From Aneurinibacillus thermoaerophilus (GTDB taxonomy: Bacteria > Bacillota > Bacilli > Aneurinibacillales > Aneurinibacillaceae), in NCBI RefSeq assembly GCF_900099925.1, contig NZ_FNDE01000013.1, positions 1-64,000 on the forward strand: a stretch of DNA of 64,000 nt. Reading direction: 5' to 3'. Positions within the stretch are counted from its first letter, which is position 1, and the number at the start of each line of letters is the position of its first letter. The translations under genes and the position numbers were made by a program. Of this stretch, positions 26,966 to 36,613 are shown piece by piece. The notes beneath the pieces were generated by a model, which was not told the origin of the DNA, searched no databases, and worked only from the letters and a program-made list of their open reading frames with translations.

Positions 26966-28900
26966 TTACTTTTCGGCGCCAAGCGCCACTTCGAGTTTCA
27001 GCCGTTTCACGATCGTCTCCGCCGCTTTCTGCTTGCTTTTCGCTTCCGCGATGTCGGCCGCCGGCAACTGATATGTTGGCACAATCTCTTTCAGCATCGC
27101 CTTCATCTCTTCCGGCGCAACCGGCATATAATTGTTGGAAGCCGCCTGTTCAAGCTTTTCAAGTTTGGCCATAAATTCCGGAACAGAGAACGGGGTCGCC
27201 CGGCCGATAAAAATCCGGTTATGCGCTGTCGCCGTCGTGCCTTCCTCGGCGGTCAGCAGCTCCTCATACAGTTTCTCGCCCGGTCGCATACCGGTGTATT
27301 CGATTTTGATATCACGTTCCGGTTCCAGCCCGGACAAACGGATCAGGTCGCGCGCTAGCTTATCAATTTTTACCGGCTCGCCCATATCAAGCACAAACGT
27401 CTCGCCACCCTCCGCGATGGCTCCGGCCTGAATAACCAGCTGCACCGCTTCCGGAATGGTCATAAAATAGCGAACCATCTCCGGGTGCGTCACAGTGACA
27501 GGGCCGCCTTCTTTGATCTGCTGCTTGAAAAGCGGAATCACACTACCGCGGCTGCCCAGCACATTGCCAAAGCGTACCGCAACGAATTTCGTGCTGCTGC
27601 GACGGTTCAGGCTCTGGATAATCATCTCGGCAATTCGCTTGGTCGTGCCCATTACGCTTGTCGGATTGACCGCTTTGTCCGTCGAAATCAGAACGAAACG
27701 CTCCACGCCAAACAAGTTGGCGCACTGGGCCACGTTTTTCGTTCCAATAACGTTGTTCTTAATCGCTTCCGCTGGATTGCGTTCCATCAGCGGCACATGC
27801 TTGTGCGCCGCAGCATGGAACACCACCGCCGGGCGATATCGGTCAAACACTTCCACAATCCGCTGCCGATCCTGGATATCAGCGATAATCGTCTCATATT
27901 TCAGGTTTGGATATTTGCGTTTCAGCTCGTTTTCGATTGCGTAAATGCTGTTTTCACCATGGCCGAGCAGAAGCAACGTTTCCGGGTCAAACGCGGAAAT
28001 CTGACGGCACAGCTCCGAACCGATCGAACCGCCCGCCCCCGTCACCAATACAACCTTACCTGTCACATAATCGGCAATTCCTTTCAGATCGACTTCCACC
28101 GGATCGCGTCCGAGCAAGTCTTCCACATTGACATCGCGAATCGTACTGATCGACACCTTGCCATGAATCACATCGCTGACGCGCGGCAAAATTTTAATAT
28201 TTGCCGCCGTCTTCTTGCAGATATTAATGACTTTTGCCGTTTCCGACTTTGCGGCGGACGGCAGCGCCAAGATGATCGTATCAATGCCAAGCCGCTTTAC
28301 GACAGCCGGGATGTCGCGGCGCGTGCCAACAACGGGCAACCCGGCCACTTCCATGTACAGTTTGGATGGATCGTCATCAATGAACGCGACCGGATACAGC
28401 GTCGTGTCTGGAAAACGCTGAAGCTCCTTCGCTACGAGCGTGCCCGCGTCCCCGGCGCCTACAATGAGCGCCTTTTTATGGTGCGGCTGGATTTTCACGT
28501 ATCTGCCGCGCGCGATGCGCCAGATCAGGCGCGAACCGGCAATACCGACCGTTGTCGTCATCCATGAGAGAAGGAAGATCGAAAGCGGGATGACGATACC
28601 CACCCCCAGCGCGCGCGCCGTAAAATACAACGCAAAGGTCAATACCAACGCCAGTGTGGTTGCGCGAATGATAAGCAAGAGTTCGCCGATGCTTGCATAC
28701 TTCCAGACGCAACGATAAAGATGTGATACATAAAACACACCGCATGTAACAAGCAAAATCAGTCCTATCGCATACGGCATACTGTTCCAGAACGGCTCCG
28801 GAATGTGTCCTTCGAACCGGAGCAAATAGCTGACAAGCACCGATCCAAGCACGATGAAAGTATCAACCGCCAACAACAGAATTCTCTGCGCATATTTCAC
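26966..28900 (-). CDS. epsC: UDP-GlcNAc 4,6-dehydratase, membrane type (CapD/PglF/EpsC)
   Basis: 644 aa. Four N-terminal membrane helices (1-125), a CoA-binding-like Rossmann domain (about 140-270) and the dehydratase SDR domain (280-580) with NAD motif LVTGAGGSIGSELCRQI and HAAAHKHVPLME. The usual SDR Tyr is Met in NPTSVMGTTKR, as in PglF-type retaining C4,6-dehydratases. It produces UDP-4-keto-6-deoxy-GlcNAc for bacillosamine-type sugars. GTG start at 28900 after GGAGGTGAG. Next in the same orientation upstream is the EpsN-like aminotransferase, the following enzyme in that route. Confidence 0.92.
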   Translation of the reverse strand: MKYAQRILLLAVDTFIVLGSVLVSYLLRFEGHIPEPFWNSMPYAIGLILLVTCGVFYVSHLYRCVWKYASIGELLLIIRATTLALVLTFALYFTARALGVGIVIPLSIFLLSWMTTTVGIAGSRLIWRIARGRYVKIQPHHKKALIVGAGDAGTLVAKELQRFPDTTLYPVAFIDDDPSKLYMEVAGLPVVGTRRDIPAVVKRLGIDTIILALPSAAKSETAKVINICKKTAANIKILPRVSDVIHGKVSISTIRDVNVEDLLGRDPVEVDLKGIADYVTGKVVLVTGAGGSIGSELCRQISAFDPETLLLLGHGENSIYAIENELKRKYPNLKYETIIADIQDRQRIVEVFDRYRPAVVFHAAAHKHVPLMERNPAEAIKNNVIGTKNVAQCANLFGVERFVLISTDKAVNPTSVMGTTKRIAEMIIQSLNRRSSTKFVAVRFGNVLGSRGSVIPLFKQQIKEGGPVTVTHPEMVRYFMTIPEAVQLVIQAGAIAEGGETFVLDMGEPVKIDKLARDLIRLSGLEPERDIKIEYTGMRPGEKLYEELLTAEEGTTATAHNRIFIGRATPFSVPEFMAKLEKLEQAASNNYMPVAPEEMKAMLKEIVPTYQLPAADIAEAKSKQKAAETIVKRLKLEVALGAEK

Positions 28901-28915
28901 AGCGGCTCACCTCCG

Positions 28916-30073
28916 TTATTTCGTTTCGATATACAGTTTAAGCGCTCGTTTAATACCCTGAATCACCCGTTCCTGCTCCTCTTCCGTTAGGCTGGAGCCG
29001 GAAGGCAAGCAAATGCCGTTATGGAATAATTCATCAGATACACTGTGCCCTTCCGCGTGCGGATAATATTTGCAACCTGTAAACAATGGTTGCAAATGCA
29101 GCGGTTTCCAGACCGGACGCGCTTCGATGTTTTCTTCTGCGAGCACATCCACAATCTCAGCCGCGCTTACGCCGGTCTGTGCTGGATCTACCGTCAGAGC
29201 AGTAAGCCAGCGGGTCGCAAAACCGGATTCTGCTTCCGGCATAAATGCGAAACCTGGCACATCCGCAAGCGCATTGACATAGCGATCAAACACTGCGCGG
29301 CGAGCTTGTATCCGTTCATCCAGCACGCGCAACTGACCGCGACCTACTCCCGCGAGAATGTTGCTCATCCTGTAGTTATAGCCCAGCTCGCTGTGCTGGT
29401 AGTGGCGAGCCGCATCGCGCGCCTGTGTTGACCAAAAACGAGCTTTCTCCAGCGCTTCCGTGTCGTCCGAAACAAGCATGCCTCCGCCAGACGTAGAAAT
29501 AATTTTGTTTCCGTTAAAGGAGTACACACCGAAGGCACCGAACGTACCGCTCTTTTTGCCTTTGTATGTCGCGCCGAGCGACTCGGCCGCATCCTCAAGC
29601 ACCGGAATACCGTATTTTTCGCACAGCGCAAGCAGCGGCTCCATATCAGCGCTCTGACCGTACAAATTCACAATTACAACCGCTTTCGGCAACGCGCCTT
29701 CCGCTTCAGCGTCCCGCAGCGCTCGCTCCAGCGCGCCGGGCGACATATTCCATGTCTCCGGTTCGGAGTCGATAAAGACCGGCGTTGCGCCCTGGTACAA
29801 GATTGGATTGGCGCTCGCCACAAACGTTAAACTTGAACAAAACACCGTATCGCCCGGCCCGACACCCAACAGGCGCAGACCAAGGTGAATGGCCGCCGTG
29901 CCAGAACTGAGCGCAAGCGCTCCCTTCGCGCCGACATACTCAGCCAGTTCGCGCTCGAATTCTTCCACGTTCGGCCCGAGCGGCGCAATCCAGTTCGTCG
30001 CAAATGCTTCCGCGATATAATGCTGCTCTTCTCCACTCATGTGTGGCGGAGATAGGTAAATTCGTTTGTTCAT
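28916..30073 (-). CDS. epsN: DegT-family PLP aminotransferase (PglE/EpsN-like)
   Basis: 385 aa from the ATG at 30073; an ATG three codons earlier sits too close to its AAAGAGG site. PLP Lys is in FGVYSFNGNKIISTSGGGML, and conserved ALSSGTAAIHLGLRLLGVGPGD and EDAAESLGATYKGKKSGTFG are present. It transfers an amino group to C4 of the UDP-4-keto sugar made by the EpsC-like dehydratase. The opening IYLSPPHMSGEE is typical of the PglE/EpsN group. Its start lies within the end of the sugar-transferase gene. Confidence 0.9.
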   Translation of the reverse strand: MNKRIYLSPPHMSGEEQHYIAEAFATNWIAPLGPNVEEFERELAEYVGAKGALALSSGTAAIHLGLRLLGVGPGDTVFCSSLTFVASANPILYQGATPVFIDSEPETWNMSPGALERALRDAEAEGALPKAVVIVNLYGQSADMEPLLALCEKYGIPVLEDAAESLGATYKGKKSGTFGAFGVYSFNGNKIISTSGGGMLVSDDTEALEKARFWSTQARDAARHYQHSELGYNYRMSNILAGVGRGQLRVLDERIQARRAVFDRYVNALADVPGFAFMPEAESGFATRWLTALTVDPAQTGVSAAEIVDVLAEENIEARPVWKPLHLQPLFTGCKYYPHAEGHSVSDELFHNGICLPSGSSLTEEEQERVIQGIKRALKLYIETK

Positions 30074-30078
30074 TGTTC

Positions 30079-30705
30079 TCATGCCTCTTTCCGCTCATTT
30101 TGGTACGTATTCCCGCTCTGTCCCATAAACTCCGTCGTCGTCGCATGCCCTTCTTTGTTAATGCCTTCCGAGCGGATCACTTTGAAAAGCGTCAGCCACA
30201 AAATTTTCATGTCCAGCCAGAATGACTGGCGATCCACATACCAGACATCCAATTCAAATTTTTCTTCCCAGCTGATGGCGTTCCGTCCGTTCACCTGCGC
30301 CCAGCCGGTAATGCCGGGTTTTACCTCATGACGGCGAGCCTGGCGCGGCGTGTAGCGCGGCAGATATTCCATCAGCAATGGACGGGGCCCAACCAGGCTT
30401 AGCTCGCCTTTGACCACATTGAACAGCTGCGGCAATTCGTCGAGGCTAAGCCTGCGTAGCCAGCGTCCGAACCCGGTCAGGCGAACTTCGTCAGGCAACA
30501 ACTCCCCGTTTTCGTCCCGCTCGTCGGTCATGGTGCGGAATTTGTAAATGTAAAATGGCTTGCCGTGCAGACCGGGACGCTTCTGTTTAAACAGGACAGG
30601 CGAACCCAGCTTTATACGCACAAGCAGGGCGGTAATACCCATAACCGGAAGGGTCACCACCAGCAGAACTAGTGCGCATACCAGGTCAAATACTCGTTTT
30701 GCCAT
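30079..30705 (-). CDS. epsL: Initiating phosphoglycosyl transferase (PglC/EpsL-like)
   Basis: 208 aa small monotopic phosphoglycosyl transferase. One N-terminal re-entrant hydrophobic helix (8-28), then [28 protein letters not shown], the catalytic Asp/Glu pair in [17 protein letters not shown] and [13 protein letters not shown]. It loads the first sugar phosphate, probably a diacetyl-bacillosamine type given its neighbours, onto undecaprenyl phosphate at the inner membrane face. ATG follows GGAGGGGAG. Together with TagO, the window therefore encodes two lipid-priming enzymes. Confidence 0.93.
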   Translation of the reverse strand: MAKRVFDLVCALVLLVVTLPVMGITALLVRIKLGSPVLFKQKRPGLHGKPFYIYKFRTMTDERDENGELLPDEVRLTGFGRWLRRLSLDELPQLFNVVKGELSLVGPRPLLMEYLPRYTPRQARRHEVKPGITGWAQVNGRNAISWEEKFELDVWYVDRQSFWLDMKILWLTLFKVIRSEGINKEGHATTTEFMGQSGNTYQNERKEA

Positions 30706-30753
30706 GTTCTCCCCTCCGTTTCGCTGCCATCATCGTCAGCTATTTGTCCCGTC

Positions 30754-31464
30754 TTACCCTTGATTGCGCAGCAATTGGTCTTCAGGAACATCACGCAGCT
30801 TTCTGGCCGGAATACCCACAACCAGTTCTTCCTTCTTTACATCCCTCGTAACGACGCCGCCGGCCGCGACCGTTCCGTCCTCTTCAATCACAATGCCCGG
30901 CAGTGTAATAGCACCTGCACCAATGCGGCCACCGTCCTTGACGGTAATGCCTTTCATCTTACCGAAGCGCTCTTTGCTGCGGGCCATATAGTTGTCATTG
31001 CTGGTGACAACGCCCGGCGCGACAAACACATGGTCGCCAAGATTGGAATATGCCGTGATATAGCAATTGGTCTCCAACTTGCATTTGCGGCCGATGGAGC
31101 AATCGTTCTCAATTGCAACGCCGCGGCCTACGATCGTACCTTCCCCCACCGTCACGCGTTCACGAACGGTGGCAAGGTCAGCTACAAATACTTCATTTTC
31201 CAGAACAGCTCCCGCATAGATGATAGCCGATGTGCCAATCGTGCAACCGTCGCCGATTACGACCGGGGGATTCTTTTTCACTTCTTTCAGGGCAGAATGT
31301 TTCGCTTTAACCGGTTGTTTGCCAATGACCGCGTTATCCTGAATGACTACGTTATGCCCAATGACACTGCCCGCGTAAATGATAACGTTATGCCCGATTG
31401 TCACATTCTCTCCCAGCACAACGCTGTCCTCAATAATCGTGTTTTTACCAAATGTTATGTTCAT
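30754..31464 (-). CDS. Left-handed beta-helix sugar N-acetyltransferase (WbpD-like)
   Basis: 236 aa from the ATG at 31464, after GGGAGG. A longer frame of 23 residues overlaps the GT gene and looks non-coding. Built of hexapeptide repeats throughout (NTIIEDSVVLGENVTIGHNV, then GTIVGRGVAIENDCSIG), with a loop near residue 70 and the acceptor region SNDNYMARSKERFGKMKG. The WbpA, WbpB and WbpE homologues at 33-36 kb lack their usual WbpD partner, and this enzyme could fill that step (3-amino to 3-acetamido). Specificity is inference. Confidence 0.78.
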   Translation of the reverse strand: MNITFGKNTIIEDSVVLGENVTIGHNVIIYAGSVIGHNVVIQDNAVIGKQPVKAKHSALKEVKKNPPVVIGDGCTIGTSAIIYAGAVLENEVFVADLATVRERVTVGEGTIVGRGVAIENDCSIGRKCKLETNCYITAYSNLGDHVFVAPGVVTSNDNYMARSKERFGKMKGITVKDGGRIGAGAITLPGIVIEEDGTVAAGGVVTRDVKKEELVVGIPARKLRDVPEDQLLRNQG

Positions 31465-31468
31465 ATGT

Positions 31469-32764
31469 TTAGTTTCCTCCCTTCTTGGTTGCTCCGACCT
31501 GTACCGGTGCCACCGCCAGACGATCGCAACCACCGTACGACAAATCTTCTTCTATAACATTAATGAAACGGTGTGCCAGCTTTTCCCACGAGTGATTGCT
31601 CTCTACATAGAAACGCCCCTTCTCTCCCATTTGGTGAAGAGCGGTTTGATTTATGGCTAACCATTGCAATGCTTGCGCCATTTCCTGCGGATTGCTAACT
31701 TTCAAACCAGCGCCTGAGGTTTCAATTGGCGTTTCCGGTAGCTGGCATAACAGCACGATCGGAAGCTTCGCTGCCATATAGTCATACATCTTATTTAAAC
31801 TGAATCCCCATTTGTAAATTTCTGCGTCCTGCATAGAAATCAGCCCCACATCGGAACGAAGCAGAATCTCCGGAACTTCCTCTTTTTTGACAGGAGGAAT
31901 AAAAGTTATATTGGTTAACTTTTCTTTTCTCGCCCGTTCTACAAGCCGCTGCTTCTCCGGTCCATCCCCAATCATAAGAAAATGAATGTGATGATTTCGG
32001 TCTTTCAGAATACCGGCTGCATCAAGCACCGGATCCAGATGGTTGGCAATGCCGTGCGCACCCGTATACGTAACAATCAGCTTGTTCTCCAAAGAAGCGA
32101 ACAACCGCTCAAGATCCGCGGAAAGCAAAGCCTGCTGCTCATACCGCTGCAGGTCGGCACCATTCGGAAGATACAGCACTTTTTCTGTATCAATCCCCTG
32201 CTGGGCCACATACTTATCCGCCTTGTCAAACAGGACGATAATACGGCGGGCATTTCTGTATAAAAAAAGCTCTAACTGACGGAGCATCCAAACGACCGGA
32301 TTCCGTTCAGAAACTTTGCCGAGATCGATCAAGGTTTGTGGCCATAAGTCTCGCTCTTCAAAATAAAACGTACAATTGAACTTTTTGGCGAGCAAACAAC
32401 CAACAAGCGCCGCCAGCGGGTGCATGAGTGTTCCGATAATTAAATCCGGTTTTTCTTTTCGTTTTTTGCCAAGCAAATAAGCATGGATGGTATAGCTCAG
32501 CATGTTGGCGACCCTGCGCCAATCGTTCTTCTTATAGGCAGGTGTTTTGATCCAGACGAAGCGGACGCCATTATACTGTTCTTCCTTCCATCGCAGATGC
32601 TTTTCCGGAATATAACGCTCCTTTCTCTCCTGATGGGTAAAGGAAGAAGCAAAAATCGTGACGTTATAATTGTGTTTGACAAGCTCTCGAGCTAAATCGT
32701 AATGACGCGTACCACCGCTCGCACCTGGTGCAATCGCATAATGGTTAAAAATCCAGATGTTCAC
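31469..32764 (-). CDS. Glycosyltransferase family 4 (WbuB-like)
   Basis: 431 aa GT-B enzyme. N-terminal NHYAIAPGASGGTRHYDLAR, a central FEERDLWPQTLIDLGKV block typical of WbuB-like amino-sugar transferases, and the C-terminal donor domain with VTYTGAHGIANHLDPVLDAA and EX7E-like SDVGLISMQDAEIYKWGFSLNKMYDYMA. It probably adds an early repeat-unit sugar on undecaprenyl carrier. GTG start at 32764 after GGAGGGAG. Start codon of the acetyltransferase follows its stop by a few bases. Confidence 0.87.
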   Translation of the reverse strand: MNIWIFNHYAIAPGASGGTRHYDLARELVKHNYNVTIFASSFTHQERKERYIPEKHLRWKEEQYNGVRFVWIKTPAYKKNDWRRVANMLSYTIHAYLLGKKRKEKPDLIIGTLMHPLAALVGCLLAKKFNCTFYFEERDLWPQTLIDLGKVSERNPVVWMLRQLELFLYRNARRIIVLFDKADKYVAQQGIDTEKVLYLPNGADLQRYEQQALLSADLERLFASLENKLIVTYTGAHGIANHLDPVLDAAGILKDRNHHIHFLMIGDGPEKQRLVERARKEKLTNITFIPPVKKEEVPEILLRSDVGLISMQDAEIYKWGFSLNKMYDYMAAKLPIVLLCQLPETPIETSGAGLKVSNPQEMAQALQWLAINQTALHQMGEKGRFYVESNHSWEKLAHRFINVIEEDLSYGGCDRLAVAPVQVGATKKGGN

Positions 32765-32870
32765 CTCTTGCTCTCCCTCCTTTCAAAATCGAAAATTCCA
32801 GGCAATTCATTCCTCCATCCCATCGATAAACCACTTGCTTATCGGTTTGCATGGAAGAAATAAGAAAACA

Positions 32871-32904
32871 GCTGGAAAGATACAGATACTGTAACCTTTC
32901 CAGC
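32871..32904 (-). terminator. Hairpin terminator between two glycan operon blocks
   Basis: GCTGGAAAG / CTTTCCAGC outer stem with an inner TACAG/CTGTA pairing, then TGTTTTCTTATTT on the minus strand. It lies in the 312-base gap 32765-33076, downstream of the wbpA-like gene. The rest of that gap shows short AT-rich tracts but no other feature that I can support; a promoter for the GT4-to-wzy block must lie between here and 32764. Confidence 0.7.
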
Positions 32905-33076
32905 CAATCTTTCACCGTTCCCTTTTCTGCAAGCTTTTTTCCTGATTAATTCACGGCGAGAAAAGCCAAAAGAATAAGGTGCTGAAAAGGGAGAAAACGA
33001 CAAGTCAAGAGAGCGCAAATTCCAGTCATATAGCTCGATGTTTCCATATGCCTTTCATCACACCCCTTCAATATTC

Positions 33077-34414
33077 TTATAAAATTTCATATCGTTTCGG
33101 CTTGACCGCATTTTTCAGTGCATTTCTAGTATCAAGCACAGCGTACGCGGTACGGCCGATAAAATCGTAGTCAAAAGCGGTATGATCCGTTGTAATCACC
33201 ACAAGATCTGCCTTTTTCAACGTTTCCTCCGTAAGATCGACCGACTCGTATTCCTTGCCATGGCGTTTAAAAGACAGAACATGTGGGTCGCTGTAAACGA
33301 CATGCGCCCCTCTCTCCTCCAGGATGTCAATGATATGAAGCACTGGTGATTCACGAATATCGTCAATGTCTTTTTTATAAGCTACGCCAAGCAAATGGAT
33401 CGTTGAGCCCTTCAGCGGTTTACCATCCTGATTCAACAGATTGGCAGCGCGCTCCGTCACGAATTCGGGCATGCTTCTGTTAATTTCGCCGGCCAGCTCG
33501 ATCAAGCGTGTATGGTAGTTGTATTCTCTCGCTTTCCAGGTCAGGTAAAATGGGTCAATCGGAATGCAGTGTCCGCCAAGACCCGGCCCCGGGTAAAACG
33601 CCATGAACCCATAGGGCTTCGTTTTTGCCGCATCGATCATTTCCCATACGTTGATCCCCATCTTGTTGCACAGAATCGCCATTTCATTCGCCAGCGCGAT
33701 ATTAATATGACGGAACGTATTCTCATAGATTTTCTCCAGTTCAGCGACTGCCGGGCTGGATACTTCATGCACGTCGCTGTCCAGCACCGCACGGTACATG
33801 GAAGCAGCAACTTTGGTGCAATCCGGCGTTACGCCCCCGACCACTTTCGGTGTATTCTTCGTGTTAAACTGCTTGTTACCCGGGTCAACACGTTCTGGCG
33901 AATACGCCAGGAAGAAGTCCTTGCCGCAGACAAGCCCCGATTCTTCCAGAATCGGCTTGAGCAATTCTTCGGTCGTGCCCGGATATGTGGTACTCTCCAG
34001 CACAACGAGCATGCCAGGATGAAGATATTTCGCCACTTCACGCGCCGACGATTCCACATAACTTGTGTCTGGTTGTTGATAGGTATCCAACGGTGTTGGT
34101 ACGCAAATTGCCACCGCGTCTACTTCGTTGATAAAAGAGTAGTCAGAGGTTGCACGCAGCTTTTTCCGCTCTACAATTTCGCGCAGATCATCGTCCACAA
34201 CATCACCAATGTAATTGATACCTTGATTGACCATCTCGACTTTACTAGCCTGCACATCGAACCCAATGACGTTAAAACCGGCTTTCGCTTTCTCAACCGC
34301 AAGCGGCAAGCCGACATACCCGAGGCCCACCACACCGATAACGGCCGTTTTCTGTTCAATTTTTTGAATAAACTGCTCGACTAACGAAGTTGCGAACGCT
34401 GCTGCTTGTGTCAT
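33077..34414 (-). CDS. wbpA: UDP-N-acetyl-glucosamine/mannosamine 6-dehydrogenase (WbpA/WecC family)
   Basis: 445 aa NAD-dependent nucleotide-sugar dehydrogenase. N-terminal GVVGLGYVGLPLAVEKAKAG binds NAD. The catalytic Cys stands in GPGLGGHCIPIDPFYLTW, and the C-terminal UDP-binding domain has GVAYKKDIDDIRESP. It oxidises C6 of a UDP-acetamido sugar to the uronic acid. With the adjoining WbpE- and WbpB-like enzymes it matches the route to UDP-2,3-diacetamido-uronic acids. ATG overlaps the stop of the upstream aminotransferase gene. Confidence 0.9.
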   Translation of the reverse strand: MTQAAAFATSLVEQFIQKIEQKTAVIGVVGLGYVGLPLAVEKAKAGFNVIGFDVQASKVEMVNQGINYIGDVVDDDLREIVERKKLRATSDYSFINEVDAVAICVPTPLDTYQQPDTSYVESSAREVAKYLHPGMLVVLESTTYPGTTEELLKPILEESGLVCGKDFFLAYSPERVDPGNKQFNTKNTPKVVGGVTPDCTKVAASMYRAVLDSDVHEVSSPAVAELEKIYENTFRHINIALANEMAILCNKMGINVWEMIDAAKTKPYGFMAFYPGPGLGGHCIPIDPFYLTWKAREYNYHTRLIELAGEINRSMPEFVTERAANLLNQDGKPLKGSTIHLLGVAYKKDIDDIRESPVLHIIDILEERGAHVVYSDPHVLSFKRHGKEYESVDLTEETLKKADLVVITTDHTAFDYDFIGRTAYAVLDTRNALKNAVKPKRYEIL

Positions 34415-35544
34415 ACTCTCTCTCCCTTCGCTTCGAAGAATTCGCGGACAATAGAAATGACATATTCCTGATCATCAATCGTCATTTCAGGATAGAGCGG
34501 CAGCGCAAGCGTACCGGCGGCCGCTTTTTCCGACTCAACAAGACTTCCGGCCACATATCCGAGGTCTTTATATACTTCCTGCCTGTGCAACGGTACCGGA
34601 TAGTACACGCCGGTCGCGATACCGTGTTGCTGTAAATGACCTATAAGTTCATCGCGATACTTGGTTTGAATGATATAAAGATGGAAAACCGCTTCGCGAT
34701 TTGGCTTTACGTATGGCAACTTGAGAGGCAGGTCTTTCAGCGCGTTGTTATACATCATGGCTTTTTCACGGCGTTGCCGGTTCCACTGGTCAATGTATTT
34801 CAGTTTTACCTGCAACATGGCCGCCTGAAGCGCATCGAGCCGGCTATTGTAACCGATCATGGAATGATAGTATTTCGGATTGCTACCATGTACGCGCAGA
34901 ATTTGGATTTTGCGCGCCAGTTCTTCATTGTTTGTCACTACGATTCCGCCGTCCCCGTATCCGCCCAAGTTTTTCGTCGGGAAAAAGGAGAAACAACCGG
35001 CGGTTCCAAGCGATCCAATCTTTTTCCCATTGTATGTAGAACCGATCGCCTGGCACGCGTCTTCGACTACAAACAGGTTGTATTCATTCGCGATCGCCAA
35101 TATTTCGTCCATATCAGCGGGCTGTCCGAAGATATGAACAGGCATAATTGCTTTTGTACGCGGTGTAATGGCTGCGGTAAGTTTTGCCGGGTCGATGTTG
35201 TATGTGTCTGGATCGATATCGACGAATACCGGTGTCGCACCCAGCCGCGAGATCACTTCCGCGGAAGCGAAAAACGTAAACGGAGAAGTAATCACCTCAT
35301 CTCCCGGCCCGATTCCAAGCGCGTCCAACGTCAGAAGCAACGCGTCCGTACCGTTGGCGACGCCGATTGCGTATTTCGTGCCGCAGTATTCCGCCATAGC
35401 CTGCTCAAAATTTTTCACGAATGGCCCCATAATGTAGTTGCCGCTCTCAAGTACGTTGTCCACAGCCTGCTTAATTTCCGGTTTAATGTCCTGATACTGG
35501 GCGGTTAAGTCCAGCAAGGATACTTTGCGCATTGTCTTTGTCAT
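34411..35544 (-). CDS. wbpE: DegT-family aminotransferase (WbpE-like)
   Basis: 377 aa PLP enzyme. VANGTDALLLTLDALGIGPG, PVHIFGQPADMDEILAIA, VEDACQAIGSTYNGKKIGSL and the PLP Lys in GCFSFFPTKNLGGYGDGGIV. It probably aminates C3 of the keto-uronic acid formed by the WbpB-like oxidoreductase. Gene order wbpB-wbpE-wbpA, with a 4-base overlap to wbpA, supports a pathway unit. ATG at 35544 after GAGAGGAG. It is clearly a different subgroup from the EpsN-like aminotransferase at 28916. Confidence 0.88.
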   Translation of the reverse strand: MTKTMRKVSLLDLTAQYQDIKPEIKQAVDNVLESGNYIMGPFVKNFEQAMAEYCGTKYAIGVANGTDALLLTLDALGIGPGDEVITSPFTFFASAEVISRLGATPVFVDIDPDTYNIDPAKLTAAITPRTKAIMPVHIFGQPADMDEILAIANEYNLFVVEDACQAIGSTYNGKKIGSLGTAGCFSFFPTKNLGGYGDGGIVVTNNEELARKIQILRVHGSNPKYYHSMIGYNSRLDALQAAMLQVKLKYIDQWNRQRREKAMMYNNALKDLPLKLPYVKPNREAVFHLYIIQTKYRDELIGHLQQHGIATGVYYPVPLHRQEVYKDLGYVAGSLVESEKAAAGTLALPLYPEMTIDDQEYVISIVREFFEAKGERV

Positions 35545-35545
35545 A

Positions 35546-36613
35546 TTAGTAAACTCCTCTCACTATTGTACTAACTACTTCTTTGTGATGGCTCCATTTT
35601 ACGGGAGCGTGTTTTTCCGCCGCTTCGTATATGGTTAGTACGAGCTGAAGAGCATTACGCCCATCCCATCCGGTGACCAGCGGTTCTCTGTCTTCTCGAA
35701 TCGCTCGGATCATGTCGGCGATAATATGCTGGTGACCCGGCGTACCATACGGATCCTGCTCTACCTTTTCCATGATTTTAGCAGTCTCTTTTTCCGGTAT
35801 GTCTTTAAAAATAAGGTGTTTAATCCAGTTGGCAGTCCGTCCTGAAATGACCGCTGTTCCAGTTTCGCCGAAAATGCTAAGCGATTCTTCATAGTTTTGC
35901 GGGTACACCGTCGCGGCCGCCTCGATGATGCCAAGTGCGCCGTCTGTGAACCTCAACACAGCAACCGATACATCTTCCGCTTCGATATTGCGCAGGCGGG
36001 TCGCGTTATACGCCTGTACTTCTTCGACCGGTCCGGCAAGCCAGTACAGCAAGTCTAGATTATGAATCGCCTGGTTCATTAATACGCCGCCATCCATCGC
36101 CTTTGTACCGCGCCATGCCGCCTGATCGTAATAACTCTGGTCGCGGTTCCAACGCACGGTGGCATTCACGTGGCTAAGCTTGCCAAACAAGCCTTTGTCG
36201 ATAAGTTTTTTCAGTTCTGTCACAGCCGGGCGAAAACGGTTTGGGTGTACTACAGACAGCTTGACATTGTTTTCCGCGCACGCCTGAATGATGCGATCCG
36301 CATCTTCCAGCGTCAGTGCGATCGGTTTTTCTACAATGACATGCTTTTTCGCCGCAGCAGCCTGCACGGCCAACGGAGCGTGTAGACCGCTTGGCGTGCA
36401 AATGTTGACTACATCAAGATCCGGTTCGTTCGCCAGCATCTCTTCCAGTGAAAGATAGCCACGAACGTTATGTTTTTTCATATATTCCTGAATTCGTGCA
36501 GGGTTCGTATCACAAACCGCTGCCAGCTCCGCTTGTTCAATATTACGAATTGCTTCGATATGCTTGGTCGCAATATGACCGCATCCAACGATAGCAAATG
36601 AAATAGTAGACAT
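35546..36613 (-). CDS. wbpB: Gfo/Idh/MocA oxidoreductase (WbpB-like)
   Basis: 355 aa from the ATG at 36613; a GTG five codons earlier is too close to GAAGG to be favoured. NAD motif FAIVGCGHIATKH, then VEKPIALTLEDADRII with the conserved EKP, and WRGTKAMDGGVLMNQAIHNLDL with the catalytic His. WbpB-type enzymes oxidise C3 of UDP-acetamido-uronic acid before WbpE transamination. It lies two bases from wbpE. The 241-base gap upstream contains a possible hairpin and AT-rich tracts, but no clear promoter. Confidence 0.87.
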   Translation of the reverse strand: MSTISFAIVGCGHIATKHIEAIRNIEQAELAAVCDTNPARIQEYMKKHNVRGYLSLEEMLANEPDLDVVNICTPSGLHAPLAVQAAAAKKHVIVEKPIALTLEDADRIIQACAENNVKLSVVHPNRFRPAVTELKKLIDKGLFGKLSHVNATVRWNRDQSYYDQAAWRGTKAMDGGVLMNQAIHNLDLLYWLAGPVEEVQAYNATRLRNIEAEDVSVAVLRFTDGALGIIEAAATVYPQNYEESLSIFGETGTAVISGRTANWIKHLIFKDIPEKETAKIMEKVEQDPYGTPGHQHIIADMIRAIREDREPLVTGWDGRNALQLVLTIYEAAEKHAPVKWSHHKEVVSTIVRGVY

